Source of the DNA: Acidobacteriota bacterium
GTDB taxonomy: Bacteria; Acidobacteriota; Blastocatellia; RBC074
NCBI GenBank assembly: GCA_018269055.1
Contig: JAFDVI010000041.1
Coordinates: 1 to 46,963, forward strand
Direction: 5' to 3'
Length of the DNA: 46,963 bases
Positions 7,430 through 16,514 of this stretch are shown here, one piece after another; the first letter of the stretch is position 1; the number at the start of each line of letters is the position of its first letter. Made by a program: the position numbers and the translations under genes. A model generated the notes under the pieces. It did not search any database. It saw nothing but the letters and a program-made list of their open reading frames with translations, and was not told the DNA's origin.

Positions 7430-9091
7430 TCAGGTCAGCGCCAGGTATTCTTGAACAAACCGCACCGCCATTGATCCCTCACCGACGGCAGATGCCACCC
7501 GGTTCATCGCGCCTGCGCGGACGTCACCAGCCGCAAATACGCCGGGCACGCTGCTCTCGAGGGGAAGCGGCTCGCGGTGTTCCTTCCAAATGCGCTTGTA
7601 TGCAGTGTCGGTGAGCAGATCCCTCCCGGTCAACACGAATCCATTGATGTCGCGCAGTATATGAAGGGGAAGCCAATCGCTTCGCGGTTTGGTGCCGATG
7701 AATATGAAGACCGCATCAATATCCTCTACCTGACCATTTCCGTCGGCGAGCGACGTGAGCACAACCCGTTCCACGCGGCCATTCCCTTCCACCGCTTCGA
7801 CTTCTGTGCAGGGTCGCAGTCGAATGTTCGCGGTCTTCTCAATCTGATCAATGAGGTACTGCGACATGGTGTCACGCAAGGAATCGCGGCGCACCACTAT
7901 CTGCACTTCCTTTGCATAGCGCGACAGGTAGATCGCTCCCTGCCCCGCCGAGTTTCCTCCGCCAACGACCACAACAGATCGGCCGGCGAACACTGGCGCT
8001 TCCGTCGTCGCCGCGCCGTAGTAAACTCCTGCCCCCGTGTGTTCTAAGACCCCCGACGCAGGGTGTTCGCGATAAACCATACCGGTCGCAGCCAGCATGG
8101 TGCGTGTGACGAGTTCACGACCGTCGCTGAGCGTAAGACGCTTATATCCGGCTTCGACCGACACTGTTGTCACTTCAAGCGGTACAAGAAACTCGGCTCC
8201 AAGACGTTGCGCCTGCGCCAACGCGCGACGCGTCAATTCACTGCCACTCACGCCTGCAGGAAATCCCAGGTAATTTTCAATCCGGGAACTGCTACCCGCC
8301 TGACCGCCCGGGGCATGTTGATCAAGCAGCAACGTCCGCAGCCCTTCCGATGCGCCATACACTGCAGCCGCAAGGCCGGCGGGACCAGCGCCAACAATCA
8401 CAAGATCATACAGATCGAAAGCCGCCGAGCGCGGACGGCCAAGGCGCTCCGCTACTTGATGCAGTTCGGGATTTCGCAGAACGGCCCCATCCTCGAAAAA
8501 CAGCACAGGAAGCTCATCAGCACTCACCTCCGCCACATCCAATAAGGTGCGCGCATCCTGATTCCGCGTAATGTCGAGCCAGCGATAAGGGATGAGATTG
8601 CAAGCGAGGAAGTCTTTGATCGCGTGCGACCGGGGCGACCACTGGTATCCAACCAGCCTCACCCCATTTGCTTCCGGAAGGTATTCGGCCTGCCAGGCGT
8701 CGAGTAGATCGTCCACCACCGGAAAGAGGCGTTCCTCTGGCGGAGCCCACGGCTTCGATAGGTAGTGATCGAGATGCGCATCGTTGATAGCCTTGATGGC
8801 GGCGTCAATGTCCGAGTAGGCCGTGAGCAGCACTCGACGCGCCAACGGATACACGTCACGGGAGCAGGCGAGCACTTCGGCTCCCTGCATGCCCGGCATT
8901 CTCTGATCGCAGATCACTAGGGCCAGCGAGTCGCCTCGAGCCTTCAACTCGCGGATGGTGGTGAGCGCCTCTTCGCCAGACGACGCGCTGATGATGGTGT
9001 AGGATTCCCGGTAGTGAGCACGGAGATCGCGACGCACCGCTGCGAGCACTTGAACGTCGTCGTCAACAACAAGGAGAATGGGTTTGTTCAA
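7430..9091 (-). CDS. Response regulator fused to TrxR-like FAD oxidoreductase
   Basis: 553 aa in three parts. Residues 1-125 are a receiver domain with acidic pocket D10-D12, phospho-acceptor D62, T90 and K113. About 143-215 is a glutaredoxin-like segment whose usual CxxC is SPRS. About 226-553 is a thioredoxin-reductase-like flavoprotein with FAD motif GAGPAG (234-239), NAD(P)H motif GGGNSA (377-382) and a C-terminal GVFAAGD. The redox CxxC of true TrxR is replaced by AATT near 360-363. NCBI-type naming is fused response regulator/thioredoxin-disulfide reductase. The start is TTG, overlapping the kinase stop (TTGA) and backed by GGAGG about 7 nt upstream. The upstream histidine kinase is its evident partner. 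Electron donor and target are unknown. Confidence 0.9.
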   Translation of the reverse strand: MNKPILLVVDDDVQVLAAVRRDLRAHYRESYTIISASSGEEALTTIRELKARGDSLALVICDQRMPGMQGAEVLACSRDVYPLARRVLLTAYSDIDAAIKAINDAHLDHYLSKPWAPPEERLFPVVDDLLDAWQAEYLPEANGVRLVGYQWSPRSHAIKDFLACNLIPYRWLDITRNQDARTLLDVAEVSADELPVLFFEDGAVLRNPELHQVAERLGRPRSAAFDLYDLVIVGAGPAGLAAAVYGASEGLRTLLLDQHAPGGQAGSSSRIENYLGFPAGVSGSELTRRALAQAQRLGAEFLVPLEVTTVSVEAGYKRLTLSDGRELVTRTMLAATGMVYREHPASGVLEHTGAGVYYGAATTEAPVFAGRSVVVVGGGNSAGQGAIYLSRYAKEVQIVVRRDSLRDTMSQYLIDQIEKTANIRLRPCTEVEAVEGNGRVERVVLTSLADGNGQVEDIDAVFIFIGTKPRSDWLPLHILRDINGFVLTGRDLLTDTAYKRIWKEHREPLPLESSVPGVFAAGDVRAGAMNRVASAVGEGSMAVRFVQEYLALT

Positions 9092-10503
9092 GCTCGTCCT
9101 CCGGGTTGGTCTGTCTCAGAGATCGGAAGGGAAACCCGGAACTCTGTTCGTCCCGGACATGACTCGACCTCGATCTCGGCATCGTTGTGCATAATCAAGC
9201 GCCGTGCGATATCCAGTCCCAGCCCCGTGCCGTTGCCGACCGGCTTGGTGGTGAAAAATGGTTCGAAGATGCGTGCGCGAATCTCCTCTGGAATGCCGGG
9301 GCCATCGTCAATCACGCGAACCACAACGCGCTCCCGCTCGCGGTTCGCCGTCACCTCGATGTGGCCGGCATTAGGCACGGCATCCAGGGCATTGTCTATG
9401 AGATTCGCCCAGATTTGATTCAGCTCACCGACGAAGCCGCGAACATGTGGGAGGTCAGATTCTACGGTCACTGCAACAGCAACAGATTTCGCCCGCGCCT
9501 TTGACTTGAGCACGGTGACCGTATTTCCCAGATTCAACGTCAAGTCAACAGGTTCGGCCACCGTGGCCTGATCCATGTGGGTGAATCCCTTGATGGCCTG
9601 GACCAATCCGGAGATCCGCATGGTTGCGTCCTGAATCTCTGCGGCCAGCCCGCGAACCGAACACCCGGCTGCCGCCCACTGGAGCACCACTTCGAGCTGT
9701 GAACCGCCAATTACCTCTGCAAGCCGATCAAGCGCCTCAAGTGTCACGGCAGTCTCGGCAAGCGGTTCCGCAATAGCTGCATCCAGGCCGTGATCTGCGA
9801 TCCAGTTAGCGATAGAGTCCTCGCGTTCAGCCTGCTGGATCGGTGACAGCACGCCCTGCACAGGCGTGGCAAGACAAGATGCTCGCACCGCGTCTATTGC
9901 GGTAAGTTCGACCTCCGTCAATCTACTGGCGCCCAGCGCTCGCGCCGCCAGATCGGCTTTCTCCAAGCGGTCATCGAGTAGCGCTGCGCTACGTTCGATT
10001 GCGGCTGCGGGGTTATTCAGTTCGTGGGCTAACCCAGCCGCCAGCTTCCCCAGCGAGATCATCTTTTCGTCGTGCAGGGCGCTTGATGTGAAAAGCCTGG
10101 CGCGATCAATCATCTTATGCACAAGGATCGAAGTGACCTGATGGCAGTTGTAAATCAACGCAGTGAAGTTGTCACGATGAAGAGCCAAAATCACGGTAGG
10201 CTCAAGGGCAACATTATCTCCCGGAGGACTAACCAGTCGAGAGTATGGCAGCAGACCCGTGACGTCCCCTGCCCGCCACTCCATCACTTTGTTCCGCCCC
10301 GCGCCACGGTCAACAAAAATGGCGACATGCCCGGTCAGCAACACGAAGAGCCCTTCCACAGTCTCTCCCTTTGAGGTCAGTACGTCCCCTGCATTGAGAT
10401 GCCGAATGGTCCCATGTGACGCCAACCAGGCGAGTTCCTCCCCCGGCGCCGATCCCAGAGTTTTGTGCTCAGTCAACTGAGCGACGATGTCTGTCGCTGT
10501 CAT
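9088..10503 (-). CDS. cNMP-binding-domain sensor histidine kinase
   Basis: 471 aa. Residues ~1-130 are a cyclic-nucleotide-binding/CRP-like beta-barrel (LNAGDVLTSKGETVEGLFVLLTGH). A helical linker follows. The phospho-acceptor H160 sits in GLAHELNNP. The ATPase domain has its N-box at 363-371 (QIWANLIDNALDAV), G1 DDGPGIP at 399-405 and G2 GNGTGLGL at 423-430. No membrane segment is present, so it is a soluble kinase sensing a small ligand or redox state. Its stop overlaps the start of the response-regulator/flavoprotein gene by 4 nt, making a coupled two-component pair. The output is probably redox signalling (inference). Confidence 0.92.
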   Translation of the reverse strand: MTATDIVAQLTEHKTLGSAPGEELAWLASHGTIRHLNAGDVLTSKGETVEGLFVLLTGHVAIFVDRGAGRNKVMEWRAGDVTGLLPYSRLVSPPGDNVALEPTVILALHRDNFTALIYNCHQVTSILVHKMIDRARLFTSSALHDEKMISLGKLAAGLAHELNNPAAAIERSAALLDDRLEKADLAARALGASRLTEVELTAIDAVRASCLATPVQGVLSPIQQAEREDSIANWIADHGLDAAIAEPLAETAVTLEALDRLAEVIGGSQLEVVLQWAAAGCSVRGLAAEIQDATMRISGLVQAIKGFTHMDQATVAEPVDLTLNLGNTVTVLKSKARAKSVAVAVTVESDLPHVRGFVGELNQIWANLIDNALDAVPNAGHIEVTANRERERVVVRVIDDGPGIPEEIRARIFEPFFTTKPVGNGTGLGLDIARRLIMHNDAEIEVESCPGRTEFRVSLPISETDQPGGRA

Positions 10504-11015
10504 GTGTATGCTTACTCCACACTGAATTAAGAAGAAATCCGGTTCGGACTCGAGCTTCGTTTCTCTCAGACAGACCGCTTGCCAGAGGAAACCGGTCTGG
10601 CGTCCACCACGTGGCCAATTTCCTAACAGACCAGTTTGACGATCCTTCTTGCTTTGGTGTTCGTGAATGAAAATGCGAAAGCTGATTCTATCGCGTGATG
10701 AGCGTCTGTCCAGCCAGAATGCAAGGCAAAGCCATAAAAGTGACTCTACGACGAATTGCTAACAAGCCCAACAACACAATTCCCGATCTTTGGGTTATGC
10801 CAACTCTCGACTTTCCTCCTACGCCGCAACCGCCCGGGCTGTTTCTCTGGTTGAAGCGGTAAATCCGTTTTGAAAGATCGCCAAGACTGGTATATTTCAG
10901 TCGAAATGGGCACTCCTGAACCCGAAAAAATCCAGTTTTATTTATTTCCAGTTCAATTCCTCTTTTGAAAGTTGAGTTGGGGTTCCCGCTATATTTGAGA
11001 ATGCGAGACTGACAA
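10504..11015. other. Divergent intergenic region (512 bp)
   Basis: It lies between the minus-strand histidine kinase and the plus-strand DUF305 gene. No credible ORF, RNA gene or terminator is visible. A weak sigma70-like candidate for the DUF305 direction is TTGAAA (10870-10875) and TATATT (10891-10896), but its 15-bp spacing is short. The rest is unassigned. Confidence 0.4.
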
Positions 11016-11786
11016 ATGATGAGATACGTACGGTACGTGAAACCTTTCTATTTGTGGCGCACTTGGGAAATTCGGATTGTAGTAAGCATCGTGGCGTGTT
11101 TATGTCTGCTTGCTTTATCAAGTTTCCAAGCAAGTATGTCCTCTCTGCGCGTTTGCGCACAGCAACCCGGACAGACGGCACCGGTTGTCGTGCAGCCGGG
11201 TGCGCCGGGGAAACCGACCAGGGTTCTTCCCTCGACCACGAAGGGCAAATTGCCGCCAGTGTCCACGGCGGACGTGCAATTTATGCAAGGCATGATTATG
11301 CATCACGCGCAGGCAGTAGAAATGACCGCGCTGATTGCATCACATACTGACAACAAGGATGTGCGTTCGCTGGGTGCCCGCATCAGCCATTCGCAAGCCG
11401 ACGAGATTCGATTCATGAAACGATGGCTGGTGTCCCGCGGGCAAGCTATTGAAATGGCCATGCCAGAGATGGATCATTCAAAAATGGATCACTCAAAAAT
11501 GCACAACATGATGTCGCACGATCTTATGCCTGGAATGCTGACCGCGGAACAGATGGAGGCGCTAAGGAAAGCAAAGGGCGAAGAATTCGACCGTCTGTTT
11601 TTGACCGGGATGATTCAGCACCACGGCGGCGCGTTGACGATGGTAAAAGATTTGTTCGACACTGCAGGCTCAGGTCAGGACGCCGAATTGTTCAATTTCG
11701 CAACCGATGTAGATAGCGGCCAACGCGCCGAAATCAGGATCATGCAATCCATGTTGGAGAAAACCCCATCAAAGGAAAAACGATGA
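11016..11786 (+). CDS. DUF305 protein with Met/His-rich insertion
   Basis: 256 aa. A basic N-terminus and a hydrophobic stretch (~20-37) indicate export or a membrane anchor. DUF305 is a four-helix ferritin-like fold with paired HH motifs. Here they are MIMHHAQAVEM (H96-H97) and MIQHHGGALTM (H202-H203). Between them, residues ~144-174 form a tandem DHSKM-DHSKM-HNM-SHDLM segment rich in Met and His, of a kind typical of copper/silver-binding proteins. A periplasmic metal-handling role is inferred. The stop overlaps the next gene's ATG (ATGA at 11783-11786), so the LVIVD-repeat protein is its co-translated partner. Confidence 0.88.
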   Translation: MMRYVRYVKPFYLWRTWEIRIVVSIVACLCLLALSSFQASMSSLRVCAQQPGQTAPVVVQPGAPGKPTRVLPSTTKGKLPPVSTADVQFMQGMIMHHAQAVEMTALIASHTDNKDVRSLGARISHSQADEIRFMKRWLVSRGQAIEMAMPEMDHSKMDHSKMHNMMSHDLMPGMLTAEQMEALRKAKGEEFDRLFLTGMIQHHGGALTMVKDLFDTAGSGQDAELFNFATDVDSGQRAEIRIMQSMLEKTPSKEKR

Positions 11787-13810
11787 ATCAAGTACATACT
11801 GTGGCTTTTCGCTTACTCATAACTTCCCTTCTCTTGTTGCTGTGCTTTGCTGGTGAGATACAGGCGCAAACGCCTTCCGCGCAGGAACCAACGAAGGCAA
11901 CAAACGCTAACCCGGAACAAAAGAAAGCAGAACAGGATCCGTTTGCGCTGGAACAAGCGCCGCCGCTTCCGGCAGGCATGACCGGCTCAGATACCAACGA
12001 CCCGCGATTCAAACTGAAACCGGGATTATACGATGCGGGAGAAATCTCGAAAGGACTGAGGCACATCTCGCTTCTCAAAAAACCCGGCGCATTTCAACTC
12101 GGCTCGGATGACCCCAGTGATCCCAAAGTGCAAAAGACGCTGGGATTGCTTGGCATGACCGACACTGAAAAGATACCGAAGCCCTTCCAAATGGTGATTG
12201 CGCAACTGGCGTTTGCAAACTCGGACCTTGCATTCAAAGGGAAACACCTGTTTCAGGGAAATTTCTATGGGGTCAATATCTATGACATCTCCAATCCCGC
12301 GAAAGCCCAGTTGCTAACATCAATTGTTTGTCCAGGCGGTCAAGGGGATGTATCGGTTTACAAGAACCTGATGTTTATGTCGGTCGAGATGCCCAATGGC
12401 CGCATTGATTGCGGCATTCAGGGATTTCAGCCCAACCCACCACCAGCGGCTGGCAAAGAGCAAGCGCCAGGCTTGCCCGCACCGAATAAGGATCGCTTCC
12501 GCGGTGTGAGGATTTTCGATATCACCGACATTCGGAATCCCAAGCAGGTCGCTGCGGTGCAAACTTGTCGTGGATCGCACACCCATACGCTAGTTGTTGA
12601 TCCGAAGGATAAGAACAACGTTTACATTTACGTTTCCGGAACTTCGTTCGTGCGTCAAAGTGAAGAGTTGCCCGGGTGTTCAGCGGAAGCGCCGAATAAA
12701 GATCCGAACACTTCGCTGTTTCGCATTGATGTAATCAAAGTCCCGCTCGCTGCGCCGCAGAATGCAAAGGTGGTGTCCAGTCCGCGTGTGTTTATGGATC
12801 CTCGTACCGGCGTACTCAACGCCTTGAGCAGCGGGGGATCACACGGCAAAGCCGGCCAGGCGTTGGAAAAGCCAACCGACAGCAACCAGTGTCACGATAT
12901 TACAGCGTATTCCGCGATCGGGCTGGCCGCAGGCGCCTGCTCTGGCAATGGAATCGTGCTGGACATCAAAGACCCTGTACACCCGAAACGTCTGGACGCC
13001 GTCAACGATCCGAACTATTCGTATTGGCACTCGGCCTCGTTTTCCAATGATGGATCAAAGGTCGTTTTCACCGACGAGTGGGGAGGCGGGATGGGTGCGC
13101 GTTGCCGTCCCAACGATCCGAATGTTTGGGGTGCCGACGCTGTTTTTGACTTGAAGGATAACAAGCTGAAATTCGCGAACTACTACAAGTTGCCTGCGGC
13201 ACAAGGCGACAGCGAAAACTGTGTAGCGCACAACGGTTCGCTCATTCCGATACCTGGCCGGGACATTGAAGTTCAATCCTGGTATCAGGGAGGCATCTCT
13301 GTTGTGGACTTTACCGACGCCGCCCATCCGGTTGAAATTGCTTATTTCGACCGTGGGCCAATTGATCCAAAGATGCTCGTCCTCGGAGGCCACTGGTCTG
13401 CCTACTGGTACAATGGCCACATTTACGCTTCGGAAATCGCGCGGGGCTTGGACATCCTCGAACTAACCCCAAGCGAGCATCTGACTCAGAATGAGATTGA
13501 TGCGGCGAAAGCGGTGCAAGTGGCGGAACTCAATGTGCAGAACCAGCAAAAAATTGTCTGGCCCAATAAGCTGGTTGTCGCCAAAGCGTATCTGGATCAG
13601 TTGGAACGCTCACAGGCATTGCCTTCTGATCAGATCACTGCCATGCGTGGCGCAATTCAAACCGCAGAAAGCTCGCATCTGACCAAAGGGCGCGCAAAAC
13701 TCGTGAGCTTCGCGCGAACACTGAAAGAAAGCGCCCGAACGTCCACCAGTGCGGTGGATGCGAAGCGGATGCAATCATTGGCGGAAATCCTCCAACGTCC
13801 CACCAAATAA
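11783..13810 (+). CDS. Secreted LVIVD-repeat beta-propeller protein
   Basis: 675 aa with a signal peptide (hydrophobic core ~10-24, cleavage near IQAQ). Repeats of the LVIVD type recur: VNIYDISNPAKAQ, VRIFDITDIRNPKQV, IVLDIKDPVHPKRL, ISVVDFTDAAHPVEI and LDILELTPSE. This predicts a beta-propeller on the cell surface or in the periplasm. Conserved histidine/cysteine patches (RGSHTHTLVVD, YWHSASFS, GHWSAYWYNGH) could bind metal. A helical tail (~560-675) follows. DUF305 proteins and LVIVD proteins often neighbour each other, and this pair is coupled by an ATGA overlap. No catalytic activity can be assigned. Confidence 0.85.
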   Translation: MNQVHTVAFRLLITSLLLLLCFAGEIQAQTPSAQEPTKATNANPEQKKAEQDPFALEQAPPLPAGMTGSDTNDPRFKLKPGLYDAGEISKGLRHISLLKKPGAFQLGSDDPSDPKVQKTLGLLGMTDTEKIPKPFQMVIAQLAFANSDLAFKGKHLFQGNFYGVNIYDISNPAKAQLLTSIVCPGGQGDVSVYKNLMFMSVEMPNGRIDCGIQGFQPNPPPAAGKEQAPGLPAPNKDRFRGVRIFDITDIRNPKQVAAVQTCRGSHTHTLVVDPKDKNNVYIYVSGTSFVRQSEELPGCSAEAPNKDPNTSLFRIDVIKVPLAAPQNAKVVSSPRVFMDPRTGVLNALSSGGSHGKAGQALEKPTDSNQCHDITAYSAIGLAAGACSGNGIVLDIKDPVHPKRLDAVNDPNYSYWHSASFSNDGSKVVFTDEWGGGMGARCRPNDPNVWGADAVFDLKDNKLKFANYYKLPAAQGDSENCVAHNGSLIPIPGRDIEVQSWYQGGISVVDFTDAAHPVEIAYFDRGPIDPKMLVLGGHWSAYWYNGHIYASEIARGLDILELTPSEHLTQNEIDAAKAVQVAELNVQNQQKIVWPNKLVVAKAYLDQLERSQALPSDQITAMRGAIQTAESSHLTKGRAKLVSFARTLKESARTSTSAVDAKRMQSLAEILQRPTK

Positions 13811-13822
13811 GCAGAATTATGC

Positions 13823-13870
13823 CGAAGCCCGCACGAAGGGCGCGTCACCGCATACTTCGTGCGGGCTTCG
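13823..13870. terminator. Strong hairpin after LVIVD gene
   Basis: Perfect 16-bp stem CGAAGCCCGCACGAAG (13823-13838) / CTTCGTGCGGGCTTCG (13855-13870) with a 16-nt loop, 12 nt after the LVIVD stop. There is no uniform T-run (ATAACTTCTTCTC follows), so it is a probable but non-canonical terminator. Confidence 0.6.
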
Positions 13871-13916
13871 ATAACTTCTTCTCGCTTTGGAATGTGCAAA
13901 TCGCCGAGCACGTCAA

Positions 13917-14957
13917 ATGAAAGCCGTCATCTACGAAGCCTTCAATGCACCGCCCCAACTCAACAGTGTTCCTGACCCAACACCCGAAGCTCACGGTGTT
14001 ATCGTCAAGGTGATGGCGACAGGAGTTTGCCGCAGCGATTGGCACGGATGGGTCGGACACGACGCGGATATTCATCCACCGCACGTACCCGGTCACGAAT
14101 TGGCGGGAGTTGTGGCAGCGATTGGGAAGGACGTGACCAGATGGAAGGCCGGAGATCGCGTCACGGTGCCGTTCGTTTGCGGCTGCGGCGCTTGCCCGCA
14201 ATGCGCCTCCGGAAATCAGCAGATTTGCGACCACCAGTTTCAACCGGGCTTCACGCACTGGGGATCATTTGCTGAATACGTTTCCATTCATCACGCCGAC
14301 ACGAATCTGGTGCGCTTGCCGGAGACGCTGGATTTTCCTGCGGCTGCCAGTTTGGGCTGTAGATTTGTCACTTCGTTTCGCGCCGTTATTGACCGAGGAA
14401 AGACTTCCGCCGGGCAATGGGTGGCGGTTCACGGCTGCGGCGGCGTGGGCTTGTCGGCGATTATGATTGCCAATGCGCTTGGAGCAAACGTCGTCGCGAT
14501 TGATATTTCCGACGAAGCTCTAAAACTGGCGAAAGCCTTAGGTGCAGTCGCTACGATAAACGCCACGCAAGTCGCCAATGTCGCCGAAGCTGTCATCGAA
14601 ATTACCAAAGGCGGCGCTCACGTTTCGCTGGACGCGCTCGGCCATCCCACGACCTGTTTCAATTCCATCAGCAATCTGCGCAAGCGCGGCAAACACATTC
14701 AAGTTGGCCTGCTGCTCGCGGAACAAAGCACGCCCGCCATTCCGATGAGCAAAGTCATCGCGCACGAACTGGAACTCCTCGGCAGCCATGGCATACAGGC
14801 GCATCGGTACGATGCCTTATTCGCAATGATTGAAAGCGGAAAGCTGAAGCCCGAAAAACTCATTGGCAGGAGGATCACGCTGGAACAGTCCATTGATGCG
14901 CTGGTGAATATGGATCAGTTCGAAGTCGCGGGCGTGACCGTTGTGACCGAATTCTGA
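13917..14957 (+). CDS. Zinc-dependent alcohol dehydrogenase
   Basis: 346-aa medium-chain dehydrogenase. Catalytic zinc ligands are C38 (GVCRSDWHGW), H60-E61 (PGHE) and C148. Structural zinc cysteines are C90, C93, C96 and C104. The NAD(P) Rossmann motif GCGGVG is at 173-178. The protein is full length. The frame is open from a TTG at 13887, but ATG 13917 gives the canonical MKAVIYEAF start. Substrate is not predictable beyond an alcohol/aldehyde. The last ~50 codons and the 3' flank (to 14965) are repeated at 22136-22286, so this gene marks the left boundary of the CHAT cassette. Confidence 0.93.
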   Translation: MKAVIYEAFNAPPQLNSVPDPTPEAHGVIVKVMATGVCRSDWHGWVGHDADIHPPHVPGHELAGVVAAIGKDVTRWKAGDRVTVPFVCGCGACPQCASGNQQICDHQFQPGFTHWGSFAEYVSIHHADTNLVRLPETLDFPAAASLGCRFVTSFRAVIDRGKTSAGQWVAVHGCGGVGLSAIMIANALGANVVAIDISDEALKLAKALGAVATINATQVANVAEAVIEITKGGAHVSLDALGHPTTCFNSISNLRKRGKHIQVGLLLAEQSTPAIPMSKVIAHELELLGSHGIQAHRYDALFAMIESGKLKPEKLIGRRITLEQSIDALVNMDQFEVAGVTVVTEF

Positions 14958-14965
14958 GGAGGAAA
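14815..14965 (+). repeat. Direct repeat, copy 1 (adh 3' end)
   Basis: It covers the last ~48 codons of the alcohol dehydrogenase and the following GAGGAGGAAA. Bases 14844-14939 (96 nt) are identical to 22165-22260, and 14950-14965 are identical to 22271-22286. The 5' part (14815-14843) differs from copy 2 at several, mostly third-position or conservative, sites. Confidence 0.95.
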
Positions 14966-15014
14966 ATTACGAATGCGCGGTGTTCACGGCGACGGGCGAA
15001 CGCAGCGGAGGCGA

Positions 15015-16514
15015 TCAGTGTTCAAGCCACATGCTCAATGCCTCAATTGTCGCTGGTTTATTCCAGAACCCGCTGTGGTCTACCGCCTCAGTAGCCTCAA
15101 TCCGCATGGTGCTAGAAATCGGAAAGGGTGTGGCCCCATTCGCCGCGAAGACGCCGTTAGTCGGAACGACCAGATCGTTCGGTTCCCCAAGAAAAACAAG
15201 GTCGGTGAGGAAATCCCGAGCGTAACGGCCGAGTGGCGTGTTCGGACCGGGGTCATAATTCGCTGCAATCGCCCGGTAGACCGCGCTGACCTCAGACGGT
15301 TGGTTGAGCAGCTTGTGCAGGAACTCGCCCTGCGGCTCCATTGACCTCAGCCCCTCTAGGCCTCCCATCACTCCGACAGCCAACTGTTTGAGCAGTTCCA
15401 ACACCAAGTCGAGTGTGTCTGTCGCCGGGTTGTCGGGGATAAATTCGAGTAAGTTGGTCAGCGTGTCAACGAACGACCCGAGGTGTTTGCGGTCGGCCAG
15501 CGGCGTTCCGGCATTAGGGGTAGCCACCATGACGAGAGTGCGGACGCGCAGGCGTTTGGGATCTACGCCTACGTCGGACGCTCGCTCGCACATCAAGCGC
15601 CCCACCAGCCCACCCCTTGAATGCGAAATAATGTCAATATCTAGAACGGGGTTCGCCGGAAGCCGTTCGATCGCGTTCGCCAGCCACCGCACATTTTCCG
15701 CCGGAGTGATCGAGAGTGTTGGATGGTCAAAGGCGAAAACGCGCCCTCCATACACATTTTCCATGTCGGACACGAAGCCACGTGGCAGCGTGGCAAACGC
15801 CTTATGGGCGCGGCTGGCAGTGCCATGAATAAACAGCAGAGCGCGTCCGGACGTTAACCGTCTGAGGTCTTCAGAATCCAGGTCGCGAACCTCGCCATTT
15901 CGGTAGTTCTCCGCTGTAACCCAGCGCAGACGGTGGTGCATGTGGGCTTGCTCATACCGTGAGACGAAGTAGTTCCCCGTCACACCGAGGACCTTGTCGG
16001 CAAGCTCGAACGCGAGCACCTTGAGCAGTTTCTTTCCCAGCGCGCCCATTAGCCCGCGATTCCCCCCGGCCACTCCCTCTACGATGCGTGCGGGCAGATG
16101 ATAGGTGAGTTGCTCAGCGCCCCGCACAACAACTTCCGACGGTGCGACGTTCGAGGGTAAGTGCCACGTGAGGACGCCATCCTCATCGCAGGCGAGAAGG
16201 ACTTGCGCGAAACCCGTTCCCGGGCCGGGAACTGTGACAGAAATCTCGGGTGTGCCGACGCTGGCGTCGCGCCCCCGACCGCCTCCACCAACATATTCAG
16301 GATAGAAGCGGGGCTCCGCGATCTCAACCGTCAGTTGCTCGAGAAACCCACTGCGATTCAGCGCGCCAAGCAGTGTCGGCTGCGCATCCTCCGCAGCACG
16401 CATTCCCATGCCCCCTGGCAAGTGAACCTCGACGATCCCGCCGAAACCCAGGGCCGACAATTCGACGCCAGCGACGGAGATTTGCGACCCGTCCGGATTT
16501 AGAATTTCACTCAT
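15015..16514 (-). CDS. Alpha/beta-hydrolase (lipase/esterase-like) of CHAT cassette
   Basis: 499 aa. Residues 1-140 are beta-rich and unrecognised. 145-200 is a helical linker. From ~224 there is a PGAP1/lipase-like alpha/beta-hydrolase: oxyanion HG at 230-231 (LLFIHGTASR), nucleophile S299 in SHSRGG, and candidate acid D447 (PNDLVV) and histidine H480 (VDHSGFW). The elbow is SHSRG rather than GHSxG. No signal peptide or membrane segment is present, so it is likely cytosolic until activated. It is the last gene of the cassette, with its start overlapping the stop of the CHAT gene (ATGA, 16511-16514). I infer that it is the effector of two CHAT peptidases, perhaps acting on membrane lipids. 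An ordinary esterase is the alternative. Confidence 0.82.
   Translation of the reverse strand: MSEILNPDGSQISVAGVELSALGFGGIVEVHLPGGMGMRAAEDAQPTLLGALNRSGFLEQLTVEIAEPRFYPEYVGGGGRGRDASVGTPEISVTVPGPGTGFAQVLLACDEDGVLTWHLPSNVAPSEVVVRGAEQLTYHLPARIVEGVAGGNRGLMGALGKKLLKVLAFELADKVLGVTGNYFVSRYEQAHMHHRLRWVTAENYRNGEVRDLDSEDLRRLTSGRALLFIHGTASRAHKAFATLPRGFVSDMENVYGGRVFAFDHPTLSITPAENVRWLANAIERLPANPVLDIDIISHSRGGLVGRLMCERASDVGVDPKRLRVRTLVMVATPNAGTPLADRKHLGSFVDTLTNLLEFIPDNPATDTLDLVLELLKQLAVGVMGGLEGLRSMEPQGEFLHKLLNQPSEVSAVYRAIAANYDPGPNTPLGRYARDFLTDLVFLGEPNDLVVPTNGVFAANGATPFPISSTMRIEATEAVDHSGFWNKPATIEALSMWLEH

Noticed and set aside
13823..13870. Inverted repeat as an insertion-sequence end
   Set aside because: It is a single compact hairpin directly after a stop codon, with no transposase on either side; a terminator role fits better.
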